DNA of 33,073 nucleotides from JBGPIT01 sp041485125 (GCA_041485125.1 JBGPIT010000012.1:1-33073), one strand, 5' to 3'; positions 1 through 7,732 are shown, counted from the first letter of the stretch. Made by a program: numbers and translations. Notes: a model not told the origin generated them from the letters alone.

Positions 1-121
1 GTCCGCGCCGGCGCTCGGCATCGCAGCTGCGCCAGCGGATCCGCGGAGTCGCCGTGCGCCGGAGACCGCCGGCAGCTCGGCGCGGGCACGCCACTCGTCC
101 CCCACGTGGCCCCCGCGGCGG
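1..121. other. Left edge, no supportable gene
   Basis: This GC-rich stretch lies just downstream of the acetyltransferase stop codon. On the minus strand a frame opens at a GTG near position 103 and stays open to the edge, so the first codons of another gene in the same direction are possible. The roughly 35 residues visible are Ala/Arg-rich and match nothing I recognise. No gene is called. Confidence 0.3.
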
Positions 122-733
122 TCAGGCGCTGCGGGCGCCCGCGATCGACTCGAACTCGCGGCGCAGGAGCGCGTACAGGTGCTGGTCGAGATAGCGGCCG
201 CGCACGTAGTGCGCCTCGCGTAGGATACCTTCGCAGCGAAACCCGAGCCGCTCCGCGACGCGCCGGCTGCGGTCGTTGCCGATCGCGCAGCGGATGACGA
301 TCCGGTTCAACCCTGCCGTCTCGAACGCGAACCGCAAGACCGCGCGGGCGGCCCGCGCGACGTGGCCCTGCCCTTCGCGCTCGCGGGCGACCCAGTAGCC
401 GACCTCGGCGCAGCGGTCGAACCACTCGATGTAGTGCAGGCCGATCGTCCCGGCGAGCGTACCGTCGACGAACATGCCGAGGACGAGACTGCGCCGCCGC
501 TGGCGTTCCTCCGCCGCGTCGGCGATGAAGCGCGCGCTGTCGCTTTCCGACCGGGTCTCGTCGACCCACGGCAGCCACTCCCCGAGACGGTCGCGATCGC
601 CGTCGATCAGGCGGAACAGCGCCGCCGCCTCTTCCCCGTCGAGCGGCCGCAGCGTGAGCGGACCGTCGACGATGTCGACACGGTTGAACGCGGCGGCGGA
701 GATCGCCTGCGGTCGCGCCGGCGCCATGATCAC
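122..733 (-). CDS. GNAT N-acetyltransferase, RimJ/RimL type
   Basis: This is a 203-aa acetyl-CoA-dependent acetyltransferase of the family that modifies N-termini of ribosomal proteins and also many small molecules or antibiotics. The start of the fold (PLTLRPLDGEEAAALF) is at about residues 25-40. The acetyl-CoA loop REGQGHV is near 118-124, and the RimJ/RimL signature IGNDRSRRVAERLGF near 151-165 is followed by the typical EGILRE...RGRYLDQHLYALL ending. The start is GTG 733; an ATG two codons later (727) is equally possible. It lies 13 bases after the RHH gene on the same strand, so it is probably the last gene of that small operon. An RHH regulator directly before a GNAT resembles the order of GNAT toxin-antitoxin pairs, but the domain is RimL-like and not obviously TacT-like. 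The substrate is unknown. Confidence 0.9.
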   Translation of the reverse strand: MIMAPARPQAISAAAFNRVDIVDGPLTLRPLDGEEAAALFRLIDGDRDRLGEWLPWVDETRSESDSARFIADAAEERQRRRSLVLGMFVDGTLAGTIGLHYIEWFDRCAEVGYWVAREREGQGHVARAARAVLRFAFETAGLNRIVIRCAIGNDRSRRVAERLGFRCEGILREAHYVRGRYLDQHLYALLRREFESIAGARSA

Positions 734-746
734 CGCCGAGGCCGGA

Positions 747-980
747 TCACCGGTACGGGCGTGATCGACGGAGCGGCTTCGCGAACGCAGTCGCGCGCGT
801 GGTCTGGTACTGGTCGAACCCCTCGTTCAGCAGCGCGACCACCAGATCGCGGACACTCACGTGCAGACCTTTCGCCAGCGAGCGGATTTGCGAGACGGTG
901 CTGGTCGGGATCCGAACGGCGAGCAGCGCCGACTCACTGGCATGACGCGTTCGCAGATCGTTCAATCGAAGACGATGCAT
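747..980 (-). CDS. Small ribbon-helix-helix-like protein
   Basis: This 77-aa protein has a central segment with the pattern of a ribbon-helix-helix DNA-binding fold: a short strand (LLAVRIP, about 19-25), helix one (TVSQIRSLAKGLH, about 28-40) and helix two (SVRDLVVALLNEGFDQY, about 42-58). A basic tail (KPLRRSRPYR) follows. The start is ATG 980, chosen because GGGAGGAG sits a few bases upstream; longer frames on this strand run through the Asp-rich gene. It lies between the acidic miniprotein (46 bases upstream) and the acetyltransferase (13 bases downstream), so it may be the autoregulator of this operon or an antitoxin-like partner. The fold is inferred from the pattern only and no named family was recognised. 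Confidence 0.65.
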   Translation of the reverse strand: MHRLRLNDLRTRHASESALLAVRIPTSTVSQIRSLAKGLHVSVRDLVVALLNEGFDQYQTTRATAFAKPLRRSRPYR

Positions 981-1026
981 ATGGGCTCCTCCCATTTCGG
1001 GTGTATTCGAAGGAGACCAGGCTGGG

Positions 1027-1134
1027 TTACTCCTCGCTGTCCCAATCCTCGTCGTCGTCGTCGTCGCCGTCCTCGTCATCCTCGTCGAAATCGTCGTCGT
1101 CATCGAAATCGTCGTCTTCCTCACGCAGCCACAT
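1027..1134 (-). CDS. Asp-rich acidic miniprotein, 35 aa
   Basis: This very short gene encodes MWLREE followed by runs of Asp broken by Phe, Glu, Gly and Trp. Twenty-six of its 35 residues are Asp or Glu. The start ATG 1134 is preceded by AAAAGGAGGGCGCC, a near-perfect Shine-Dalgarno at good spacing, which is the main evidence that it is translated; it ends in TAA. The coding DNA is a GAC/GAT-type trinucleotide tract, so its length could vary between strains by slippage. It has no hydrophobic core and is probably disordered. Asp-rich chains can bind metal ions or basic proteins, or mimic DNA; which applies here is unknown. It lies just upstream of the basic-tailed RHH protein in the same direction. 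Confidence 0.6.
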   Translation of the reverse strand: MWLREEDDDFDDDDDFDEDDEDGDDDDDEDWDSEE

Positions 1135-1275
1135 GGCGCCCTCCTTTTCTAGACCGCGACGGCACGGCCGGGTCGCAACGACGCCACAGGCCGGCGCGGA
1201 AGCCTCGTACGCACCGGGCATGCAGACGCGCCGACGGCTCGAGAGGTGGTCCCGTTCGTCCGCACTGCATGACGA

Positions 1276-1377
1276 TTACAGTGAGCGGCAGATCCAATCG
1301 GTAGGAGTGTGAATCGCGTGGGACGCGCACGCGGGCGGTCGGGGCACGAAGATGGCGGCAGCGGCGACCACGAGCAT
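1276..1377 (-). CDS. Possible 33-aa leader ORF
   Basis: ATG 1377 is preceded by GGAGGAGG with six bases between, as good a ribosome-binding site as any in the window. It lies about 30 bases after the -10 box of the promoter at 1407-1435. The product begins MLVVAAAAIFVPRPP, a short hydrophobic stretch, and continues without recognisable motifs for 33 residues to a TAA. It could be a leader peptide, a tiny membrane-associated protein, or just a fortuitous initiation site ahead of the Asp-rich gene, which begins 141 bases further on. No homology is claimed. Confidence 0.35.
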   Translation of the reverse strand: MLVVAAAAIFVPRPPACASHAIHTPTDWICRSL

Positions 1378-1406
1378 GAGCGTCCTCCTCCGGGCGAAGC
1401 GCCCCG

Positions 1407-1435
1407 CTTCTAGCGGCGGCCTACCGGCATGTCAA
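1407..1435 (-). promoter_or_regulatory. Sigma-70-type promoter overlapping the ptsP stop
   Basis: On the minus strand TTGACA (1435-1430, all six consensus bases) is separated by exactly 17 bases from TAGAAG (1412-1407). The -35 box contains the ptsP stop codon. Transcription would begin near 1400 and read through the 33-aa ORF, the Asp-rich gene, the RHH gene and the acetyltransferase. A short hairpin (GGGCG, loop CTT, CGCCC) lies between the -10 box and the GGAGGAGG ribosome-binding site and could influence translation. Confidence 0.55.
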
Positions 1436-3852
1436 TGATACATGTCCATCAACTCGATGATCCCGAGGTCCTTGAGTCGCGCGAAGAGGAATCCCTTCAC
1501 CTCCTTCGCGGTCGCGAGCGTGCGGACCTCGCGTGCGGTCTCCTCGGCGAGGCTGAAGGGCACGGAGCGGATCACCCGCTTGATCACCGGAATGAAGAAG
1601 GCTCCCATGCTGAGATCGTCGAGACCCATGCCGAGGAGCGCGAGCGTGCAGAGCGGGTCGGACGCCATCTCGCCGCACATGCCGACGCTCTTGCCGGCGT
1701 CGCGCGCGGCCTGCGCGACGTCCGAGATCGCGGCGAGGACGGCGGGATGGAGCGGCTCGTAGAGTGGCGCGACGCGCGAGTTGTTGCGATCGACCGCGAG
1801 CAGGTACTGGATGAGATCGTTGGTGCCGATGCTGAAGAAGTCGACCTCCTCGATGAGTCGCGGCGCGAGCATCACCGCGGCCGGCACCTCGATCATGATG
1901 CCGATCGGCATCGCACGGTCGTAGGGCTCGCCGCTCCCGTCGAGCTCCTGGCGCGCCTCGTCCAACAGCTCCTTGACGCGGCGGATCTCCTCGAGGCTCG
2001 AGATCATCGGGAACATCATGCGCGTCGGACCGATCGCGCCGGCGCGCAGGATCGCGCGCAGCTGCGCCTTGAAGATCGCCGGCATCTCGAGCGAGACCCG
2101 GATCGATCGCCAGCCGAGGAACGGATTCTCCTCCTGGCTCGCGGCGAGGAAGCTCGGATACTTGTCGGCGCCGATGTCGAGCGTGCGGATCGTCACCGGC
2201 CGGCCGTGCATGCGCTCGATCACCGTCCGGTAGAGATTCAGCTGGTCCTGCTCGCCGGGGAACTCCTTGTAGGAGAGGAACGGCAGCTCCGTGCGGTAGA
2301 GCCCGACGCCTTCGGCGCCGTGCAGCTCGGCAAAGTGGAGATCGCCGACCAGGCCGATGTTCGCGTAGAGGTTGATGCGCCGGCCGTCGGTGGTCTCCGC
2401 CGGCAGATCGCGGATCGCCTCGAGCTCCATGTTGAAGGCGCGATACTCGCGATCGAGGCGCTGGTACTCGCGGATCACGTCGACGCCGGGATTGACGTAG
2501 ACCACGCCGGAATTGCCGTCGACGATGATGGTATCGCCCTCGTGCAGCACGTCGGCGACGTGCCCGACGCCGACGACGGTCGGGATCTCGAACGACTTGG
2601 CGAGAATCGAGGCGTGCGAGGTGACGCCGCCCGAGGCCAGGACGATGCCCTTCAGGCGCTGGTGCTCCATCAATGACATGTCGGAGAGCGTGAGCTCCTG
2701 CGCCACCAGGACGACGTCGGTGGTGAAGGCGCGCTCCTGCTCGTCCTGGCCGAGTAGGTTCCGCAGTACGCGCTGACCGATGTCGCGCACGTCGGCGGCG
2801 CGCTCACGGAGATAGGTGTCCGAGACCGCGAGGAAGGCCTCGACGTATTCCTCGACGACCTGCTTCAGGCCGGTCTCGGCGGCCGCGCCGGCGCGGATGC
2901 GGGTCTCGATCTTCGACGCGAAGGTCGCGTCCTCGATCATCATGCGCTGCGCGTCGAACATCGCGCCGTCGATCTCCGGCGCGAGCGCGTGCATCTTCTC
3001 CTTGAGGCGGATCATCTCGTCGATGGATTGCGAGATTGCGGTGGTGAGCCGCGCGACCTCGCCGTCGGGATCGTCGCTGCTGCGCTCCTCGACGTGCTCG
3101 AGGCTCACGGCGGGGCGCAGGAGATGCGCGCGGCCTTTGCCGAATCCGGGGGCCGCACCGGCGCCGGTCAGGCGCAAGCGACTCGCGGCGCGCTTCGCGC
3201 CCGCCGTGGTCGGATCCGTCTTCTCGTACTGGTGCAGGCGGCGGATCGCGTCGACCATCCGCTTGCGGTACTCCTGCCGCTCCTTCTCCTTGCTCTCGAG
3301 CGTCTCGAGGAGTCGCGCTTGCACGATGATGCCGCGCACCTGCGACGCGATCGCGCGCAGCACGCGCAGCTCGTTCGGCGAGAAGCGCCGCCGGCGCAAC
3401 GTCTGCACGATGAGCACGCCGAGCGAGGCGCGCTTCTCCGCGATCGGCACGCCGAGGAAGGAGTGGTAGCGCTCCTCGCCGGTCTCGGGGAAGTACTTGT
3501 AGCGGGGGTGTGCCAGCGCATCGACGACCATCACCGGCTCACCCTTCTCGATGACCATGCCGGTGAGGCCCTCGTCGACGCGCATCTTCACCTTGCCGAC
3601 CGCGGCGCGCTCGAGACCGGTCGTCGCGGAAAGCGTCAGCTGCTGGTCCTTGGGGTCGAAGAGGTACAGCGAGCACACCTCCGTGCTCATTTGCTCGGCG
3701 ACGATCTTGACGATGTTCTCGAGCGTCTCCTGCAGATCCTGCGAGTGGCCGGTGAGCGCGCCGATGTCCTCGAGCAGGGCGAGGCCGCGGCTCTTGCGGC
3801 CGCGGTTACGCGGCGCCGGCTCGCGTGCGGCGGTTTTTCTGTCGCTCACCAT
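1432..3852 (-). CDS. ptsP: PtsP, PEP-protein phosphotransferase with GAF domain
   Basis: This 806-aa protein is enzyme I of the nitrogen-type phosphotransferase system (EI-Ntr), which takes phosphate from phosphoenolpyruvate and passes it to an NPr-type carrier. A GAF domain covers about residues 23-180. The N-terminal PEP-utiliser domain lies at about 230-390. The swivelling phosphohistidine domain contains GGVTSHASILA, with the catalytic His near residue 413. The C-terminal PEP-binding barrel includes GLYRTELPFL, FSIGTNDLIQY and MCGEMASDP. The start is ATG 3852 (MVSDRK), with GTG 3849 as an alternative; the frame runs 38 codons further upstream but that part is Arg/Ser-rich and unlike the family. 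No NPr or EIIA-Ntr gene is in the window. A possible promoter lies at 3984-4013. Confidence 0.93.
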   Translation of the reverse strand: MVSDRKTAAREPAPRNRGRKSRGLALLEDIGALTGHSQDLQETLENIVKIVAEQMSTEVCSLYLFDPKDQQLTLSATTGLERAAVGKVKMRVDEGLTGMVIEKGEPVMVVDALAHPRYKYFPETGEERYHSFLGVPIAEKRASLGVLIVQTLRRRRFSPNELRVLRAIASQVRGIIVQARLLETLESKEKERQEYRKRMVDAIRRLHQYEKTDPTTAGAKRAASRLRLTGAGAAPGFGKGRAHLLRPAVSLEHVEERSSDDPDGEVARLTTAISQSIDEMIRLKEKMHALAPEIDGAMFDAQRMMIEDATFASKIETRIRAGAAAETGLKQVVEEYVEAFLAVSDTYLRERAADVRDIGQRVLRNLLGQDEQERAFTTDVVLVAQELTLSDMSLMEHQRLKGIVLASGGVTSHASILAKSFEIPTVVGVGHVADVLHEGDTIIVDGNSGVVYVNPGVDVIREYQRLDREYRAFNMELEAIRDLPAETTDGRRINLYANIGLVGDLHFAELHGAEGVGLYRTELPFLSYKEFPGEQDQLNLYRTVIERMHGRPVTIRTLDIGADKYPSFLAASQEENPFLGWRSIRVSLEMPAIFKAQLRAILRAGAIGPTRMMFPMISSLEEIRRVKELLDEARQELDGSGEPYDRAMPIGIMIEVPAAVMLAPRLIEEVDFFSIGTNDLIQYLLAVDRNNSRVAPLYEPLHPAVLAAISDVAQAARDAGKSVGMCGEMASDPLCTLALLGMGLDDLSMGAFFIPVIKRVIRSVPFSLAEETAREVRTLATAKEVKGFLFARLKDLGIIELMDMYH

Positions 3853-3983
3853 TTCCCACGATTCAGATCGAGTCGCCGAGTGCTCCGATGTGCGGGCCGA
3901 ACGAGGTTTGCCGAGGCTGCCGGACGTCCGACGGGAGCGTCGCCCCCCGCTTGGAGCTCCCCCCACGGCAAGTCCGGCGGCGC

Positions 3984-4013
3984 ATCATAGCTCACGTGTC
4001 GCGCGACGAACAA
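3984..4013 (-). promoter_or_regulatory. Possible ptsP promoter
   Basis: In the 207-base gap between ptsP and thiD, the minus strand has TATGAT (3989-3984, five of six consensus bases) preceded at 18 bases by TTGTTC (4013-4008, a weak -35). It would give a leader of about 125 bases. The rest of the gap shows no other recognisable element. This is inferred from the motif alone. Confidence 0.3.
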
Positions 4014-4059
4014 CGCGAAAACCTCGCACAGCGAATGCGCAGCGTCGCAGACGCGGCGA

Positions 4060-4905
4060 TCAACGCACCGCGCCGCGTCGGGTGGTGCGACGCGGGGGGA
4101 GACGCCGTGTGGTGCTGCCGCGCAGGTGCTCGAGTACCGGTCGGCCGCCGCCGAGGCGCTGCGCGTGGCGGATGCAGGTGGCGGTGTAGCGCTTTGCCGC
4201 GCGCACCGCGGCCGCGATTGACGCACCTTTTGCGAGCTCCGCGGTGATCGCGGCCGCGAACGTACAGCCGGTGCCGTGCGGGGCGGCGATCGCGATCCGC
4301 GCGCCGCGCAGCGCCTCGACCCCACCGCGCGTCACCACGACGTCGACCGGCTCGCCGGCGAGATGTCCGCCTTTCACCACCACCGCGCGCGCGCCGAGGG
4401 CGAGCAGGTCGCGACCGGCGCGCTCCATCGCGTCCCGGTCGGCTACCTCGTAGCCGACGAGCGCCTCCGCCTCGGCGAGGTTCGGCGTCACGACCTCGGC
4501 GATCGACAAGAGATCACGGCGAAGCGCATCGAGCCCGTCGGCGTCGAGAAGCTGCGCGCCGTCCTTCGCCACCATCACCGGATCGACGACGAGGTGCCGG
4601 ACGCGGTGCCCGAGGAGCGTCGCGCCGACGGTCGTGACGACCTCCGCGTCGTGGAGCATGCCGGTCTTGACGGCGTCGGCACCGAAGTCCTCCAGCACCG
4701 CCTCGATCTGCGCCCGTACGAACGCCGCGGGCACCGGCATCACCGCCCGCACGCCGCGGGTGTTTTGCGCCGTCAGCGCAGTGATCACCGTGCAGCCGTA
4801 GACGCCGCGGGCGGCGAAGGTCTTGAGATCGGCCTGGATCCCGGCGCCGGCACCGCTGTCGGATCCGGCGATGCTGAGCGCGCGCGGCGCGCGCGCGCGC
4901 GTCAC
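4060..4905 (-). CDS. thiD: Hydroxymethylpyrimidine/phosphomethylpyrimidine kinase
   Basis: ThiD phosphorylates 4-amino-5-hydroxymethyl-2-methylpyrimidine and then its monophosphate, giving the pyrimidine half of thiamine. The 281-aa chain shows the ribokinase-like pattern: the substrate loop SIAGSDSGAGAGIQADLKT at about 11-29, VDPVMVAKDG near 107-116, TPNLAEAEAL near 140-149, and the anion-hole and catalytic segment HGTGCTFAAA near 210-219. The last 20 or so residues are an Arg-rich tail beyond the usual end. The GTG start (4905) overlaps the stop of the LarA-like gene by four bases, so the two are probably translationally coupled. No other thiamine gene is present, so its place behind LarA may reflect convenience of expression rather than pathway. 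Confidence 0.93.
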   Translation of the reverse strand: MTRARAPRALSIAGSDSGAGAGIQADLKTFAARGVYGCTVITALTAQNTRGVRAVMPVPAAFVRAQIEAVLEDFGADAVKTGMLHDAEVVTTVGATLLGHRVRHLVVDPVMVAKDGAQLLDADGLDALRRDLLSIAEVVTPNLAEAEALVGYEVADRDAMERAGRDLLALGARAVVVKGGHLAGEPVDVVVTRGGVEALRGARIAIAAPHGTGCTFAAAITAELAKGASIAAAVRAAKRYTATCIRHAQRLGGGRPVLEHLRGSTTRRLPPRRTTRRGAVR

Positions 4906-6197
4906 GCCCGCGCCCCGCCGTCGACGACGGGGAGATAGCGGCCGCCGTCCGGCAGCACGAAGCCCTCGACGTCGCCGCCGTACTCGCGCGTGACCGCCGC
5001 GAGGAACTCATCGGGGTGCTCGACGGGCGTCATCCCGCTCCGCGCGACGAAATCCGGCGGCAGCGCCGAGTAGAGCGCGATCCGAAAGTGCTCGGCGTGC
5101 TCGCGGAGCGCGAGGGCGGTCTGACCCGGCACGCTGAAGCGGGCCCGCAGCGCGGCAACGTGCGCAGCGCGATCGGGGTGGTCGAACCACGACGCAAGCT
5201 CGGCGTTGCCGGTGCCTTCACCGCACTCCGCGAGCACCAGCATTCGTCCGCCGGGCGCGAGCGCCGCGGCGCCCGCGGCGATCGCCTTCTGGCTCTGTAC
5301 CAGGTCGCGGTCGCGCGGCGCGCCCCCCGCGCTCACCACGACGACCGGACGTCGCGCCGGGATCGGGACCGTGAACCACCGTCGATAGCGCTCGCAGCCG
5401 TAGTCGAACGCGCGCGCCACGTCGCCGGCGACGAGCGCGGTGACCCCCTTGGCCATGATCGTATTGACGAGGAAGGCGCGCGGCAGCGCGGTCGCGACGG
5501 CCGTCGCGAGCGCGTCCATCGGATTGCCGGCGCGGACGCCGGGCGCGACTCGCGGGTGGCGTGCGCCGCCGGGGGCCGGATCGAGGGAGCGGCTGTGGAA
5601 GTCGCGGACGCTCGCGCGACCGGCAATGCCGGGGAGGATCGCCTTCCGGCCGCCGCCGAACCCCGCCAAGTAATGGAAGCCGATCGCACCGGTCGCGATC
5701 ACGAGACTGCCGTCGAGGACGAGCCGGTTGAGGCGCACGCCCGCGATCGCTCCGTTCGACCCGAGCGCCGTCAGCGACGCCTCGTCGTCACAGTCGTGAT
5801 CGAGGCTCTCGACCCGCTCGGCGACCTCGGCGCCGATGATCGCGGCGCGCTCCGCGGCGCTCTGCCGGCGGTGCATGCCGAGCGCGAAGAGGATGCGCAC
5901 CCGTGAGGCCGGGACCCCGGCACCGTCGAGGTAGCGCAGCAGCTCGGGTAGGAGCTCGCCCACGCCCGTCACGCGCGTGCCGTCGGAGACGACGATCGTG
6001 ACGCGATCGTCAGCGCGCACGAGCGCGCGGAGCGGCGGAGCACCGACGGGCGCGTCGAGCGCGTCCCGCAACGCCGCCCGTGGATCCGAGGCCGGCGCGG
6101 GCGGCGTGCCGGCGAGCGCCGTGAAGCGCCCCGGCGGCAAAGCGAGGCGCACGCCGGTCGCGCCGTAAGCGAACAAAACCTCGCGCGCCGTGCTCAC
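4902..6197 (-). CDS. LarA-like nickel-dependent racemase family protein
   Basis: This 431-aa protein belongs to the lactate racemase LarA family (DUF2088), which uses a nickel-pincer nucleotide made by LarB, LarC and LarE to move hydride at hydroxyacid carbons. The positions matching key LarA residues are present: SDGTR (Asp72, Arg75), GMHRR (His109), GFHYLAGFGGGRKAILPG (His175 and the cofactor-binding Lys185) and DFHSR (His201). The whole active site therefore looks intact. The family includes racemases and epimerases for several 2-hydroxyacids, so the substrate is open. The GTG start at 6197 overlaps the aminotransferase stop by four bases, and its own stop overlaps thiD by four. No larB, larC or larE is in the window. 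Confidence 0.85.
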   Translation of the reverse strand: MSTAREVLFAYGATGVRLALPPGRFTALAGTPPAPASDPRAALRDALDAPVGAPPLRALVRADDRVTIVVSDGTRVTGVGELLPELLRYLDGAGVPASRVRILFALGMHRRQSAAERAAIIGAEVAERVESLDHDCDDEASLTALGSNGAIAGVRLNRLVLDGSLVIATGAIGFHYLAGFGGGRKAILPGIAGRASVRDFHSRSLDPAPGGARHPRVAPGVRAGNPMDALATAVATALPRAFLVNTIMAKGVTALVAGDVARAFDYGCERYRRWFTVPIPARRPVVVVSAGGAPRDRDLVQSQKAIAAGAAALAPGGRMLVLAECGEGTGNAELASWFDHPDRAAHVAALRARFSVPGQTALALREHAEHFRIALYSALPPDFVARSGMTPVEHPDEFLAAVTREYGGDVEGFVLPDGGRYLPVVDGGARA

Positions 6198-7387
6198 GAC
6201 GTCCGGCGCACGACGGCGTCGACCACGGCCGTCACCACCGCCTCGGCCGCGCCGTCGCCGAGCTCCGGGTAGAGCGGCAATGCCAGCACCTCGTCGCAGG
6301 CGCGCTCCGCTTCCGGGAGCTCGCCGCCGCGATAGCCCAGGCCCGCGAAGCACGGCTGCAGATGGAGCGGGATCGGGTAGTAGACCTGGGTCTCGATGCC
6401 GGCCTCGGCCAGATCGGCTCGCACCGCGTCGCGGTCGCCGACGCGCACGACGTACTGGTGGAAGACGTGGCCCGGCACGATCGCCGGCGTCGCCAGTGGC
6501 ACGCGGCCACGCCGATTCGCGGCGGCTCGCGCGAAGAGCCGGTCGTAGCGTTCCGCCCCGCGGCGGCGCGCCGCGTTCCACGCCTCGAGATGCGCGAGCT
6601 TCACCGCGAGGACGACCGCCTGCAGCGCGTCGAGGCGCGACGCGAGCCCGAGACGAACGTGGCGATACACCGCGCCGTCGGTTCCGTGGCGTGCGAGCGA
6701 GCGCACCAGGGCCGCGTCGTCGAGATCGTTGCACGCGACCGCACCACCGTCGCCGGCGCCGCCGAGGTTCTTGGTCGGATAGAAGGAGAAGCATCCGAAG
6801 CGGCCGAGCGTGCCGGTGAAGGCACCCGTACCGTCCATGCGCGCGCCCGCCGATTGCGCCGCGTCCTCGATCACGACCAGATCGTGCTCGGCCGCGCTGG
6901 CGCCGATCTCTCGCATCGCGCACGGCCGGCCGAAGAGGTGCACCGGGATCACCGCCCGTACCCGCTCGCCGCCCGGCGCACGCAGCGCGCCGTCGGCGCG
7001 CCGGCACTCGGCGCCCAGCCACTCGGCCAGCGCCGCCGGATCGAGGTTGAACGACTGCGGCTCGACGTCGACGAAGTACGGGCGGGCGCCGGTACGCGCG
7101 ATCGCGGTCGCGGTCGAGACGAAGCTGAACGGCGTCGTCACGACCGCGTCTCCCGTTCCGATGCCGGCGGCGCGGAGCGCGAGATAGAGCGCGTCGGTGC
7201 CCGAGGCGACGCCGACGACCGCCGCCGCGCCGAGGTGGCGCGTGAAAGCGTCCTCGAAGCTCTGCACTGCCGGGCCGAGGACGAAGGCCTGCGTGCGGAA
7301 GACGTCGTCGACGGCGCGGCGGATCTCGTCGCCGACCGAGGCATATTGCGCGCGCAGATCGAGGAAGGGGACGCGCGTCTCAGACAC
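6194..7387 (-). CDS. DegT/DnrJ/EryC1/StrS family aminotransferase
   Basis: This is a PLP-dependent enzyme of the sugar aminotransferase family, which converts keto-sugar nucleotides to amino sugars, usually for polysaccharide, glycan or antibiotic synthesis. The 397 residues begin VPFLDLRAQY, typical of the family. They carry ASGTDALYLAL (about 61-71), VIPVHLFGRP (147-155), the aspartate of IEDAAQS (Asp175) that contacts the pyridine nitrogen, and SFYPTKNLGG with the Schiff-base Lys206. The C-terminal QVYYPIPLHLQPCF is also typical. GTG 7387 was chosen because GAGG lies upstream and it places VPFLDL near the N-terminus; ATG 7417 would add ten residues. No sugar-nucleotide enzymes or glycosyltransferases are nearby, so the substrate cannot be inferred. 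It is coupled to the LarA-like gene. Confidence 0.92.
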   Translation of the reverse strand: MSETRVPFLDLRAQYASVGDEIRRAVDDVFRTQAFVLGPAVQSFEDAFTRHLGAAAVVGVASGTDALYLALRAAGIGTGDAVVTTPFSFVSTATAIARTGARPYFVDVEPQSFNLDPAALAEWLGAECRRADGALRAPGGERVRAVIPVHLFGRPCAMREIGASAAEHDLVVIEDAAQSAGARMDGTGAFTGTLGRFGCFSFYPTKNLGGAGDGGAVACNDLDDAALVRSLARHGTDGAVYRHVRLGLASRLDALQAVVLAVKLAHLEAWNAARRRGAERYDRLFARAAANRRGRVPLATPAIVPGHVFHQYVVRVGDRDAVRADLAEAGIETQVYYPIPLHLQPCFAGLGYRGGELPEAERACDEVLALPLYPELGDGAAEAVVTAVVDAVVRRTS

Positions 7388-7435
7388 GGAGGAGCCTCGA
7401 CACGGGCGCATTGTCATGACGCCCCGGCGAGGTTG

Positions 7436-7732
7436 TCAATCGACGGAGTAGGTCCAGGTGAGATGTAGCGCGCGCCGCGCCGGATCGGCATAGCAGCGGG
7501 CGCAGGTGACGAGCGTCACCGGACGGAGCAGGCGCTGATAGACGAACGCGACCTCATCGGAGTCGGGGCGCCTCACGACCGCGGTCTCGGTCGGGCCGGT
7601 ATGCAGCACGAAGCCTCCAACCGTATACGAGGCGCGGGCGTGCAGTGTCTCGGCGACGGCGCGACCGCAATGACGGCACGACCCCGAGGGGGTCGCGGCC
7701 GCGTCGGAGCTCGGTCTGTCGGCGCGTGCCAT
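7436..7732 (-). CDS. Small CxxC zinc-ribbon-like protein
   Basis: This 98-aa hypothetical protein has two Cys-X-X-Cys pairs, CRHC at about 19-22 and CARC at about 77-80. The spacing suggests one structural zinc site closing a beta-rich domain, and the middle (SYTVGGFVLHTGPTETAVVRR) looks like strands. It has no signal peptide or membrane segment. It lies between the histidine kinase and the aminotransferase on the same strand, 48 bases ahead of the latter, so it is probably co-transcribed. I do not recognise the family and assign no function. Codon use matches the neighbours. Confidence 0.6.
   Translation of the reverse strand: MARADRPSSDAAATPSGSCRHCGRAVAETLHARASYTVGGFVLHTGPTETAVVRRPDSDEVAFVYQRLLRPVTLVTCARCYADPARRALHLTWTYSVD

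Noticed and set aside
362..1312. 316-aa plus-strand frame with a poly-Ser stretch
   Set aside because: It is antisense to the acetyltransferase, RHH and Asp-rich genes; the poly-Ser run is the reverse reading of the Asp tract, and there is no ribosome-binding site or recognisable domain.
1429..2676. 415-aa plus-strand frame opposite ptsP
   Set aside because: Asp/Arg/Val-rich antisense frame typical of GC-rich coding DNA; ptsP on the other strand has full domain motifs.
3853..3966. 38-codon N-terminal extension of PtsP
   Set aside because: Arg/Ser-rich, unlike the family, and ATG 3852 gives a normal start to the protein.
4870..4905. Alternating GC run at the thiD start as a Z-DNA or repeat element
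   Set aside because: It encodes the Arg/Ala-rich N-terminus of ThiD and is explained by composition and coding.
4060..7387. Thiamine biosynthesis operon
   Set aside because: Only thiD belongs to thiamine synthesis; the coupled LarA-like and DegT-type genes have no known part in it.
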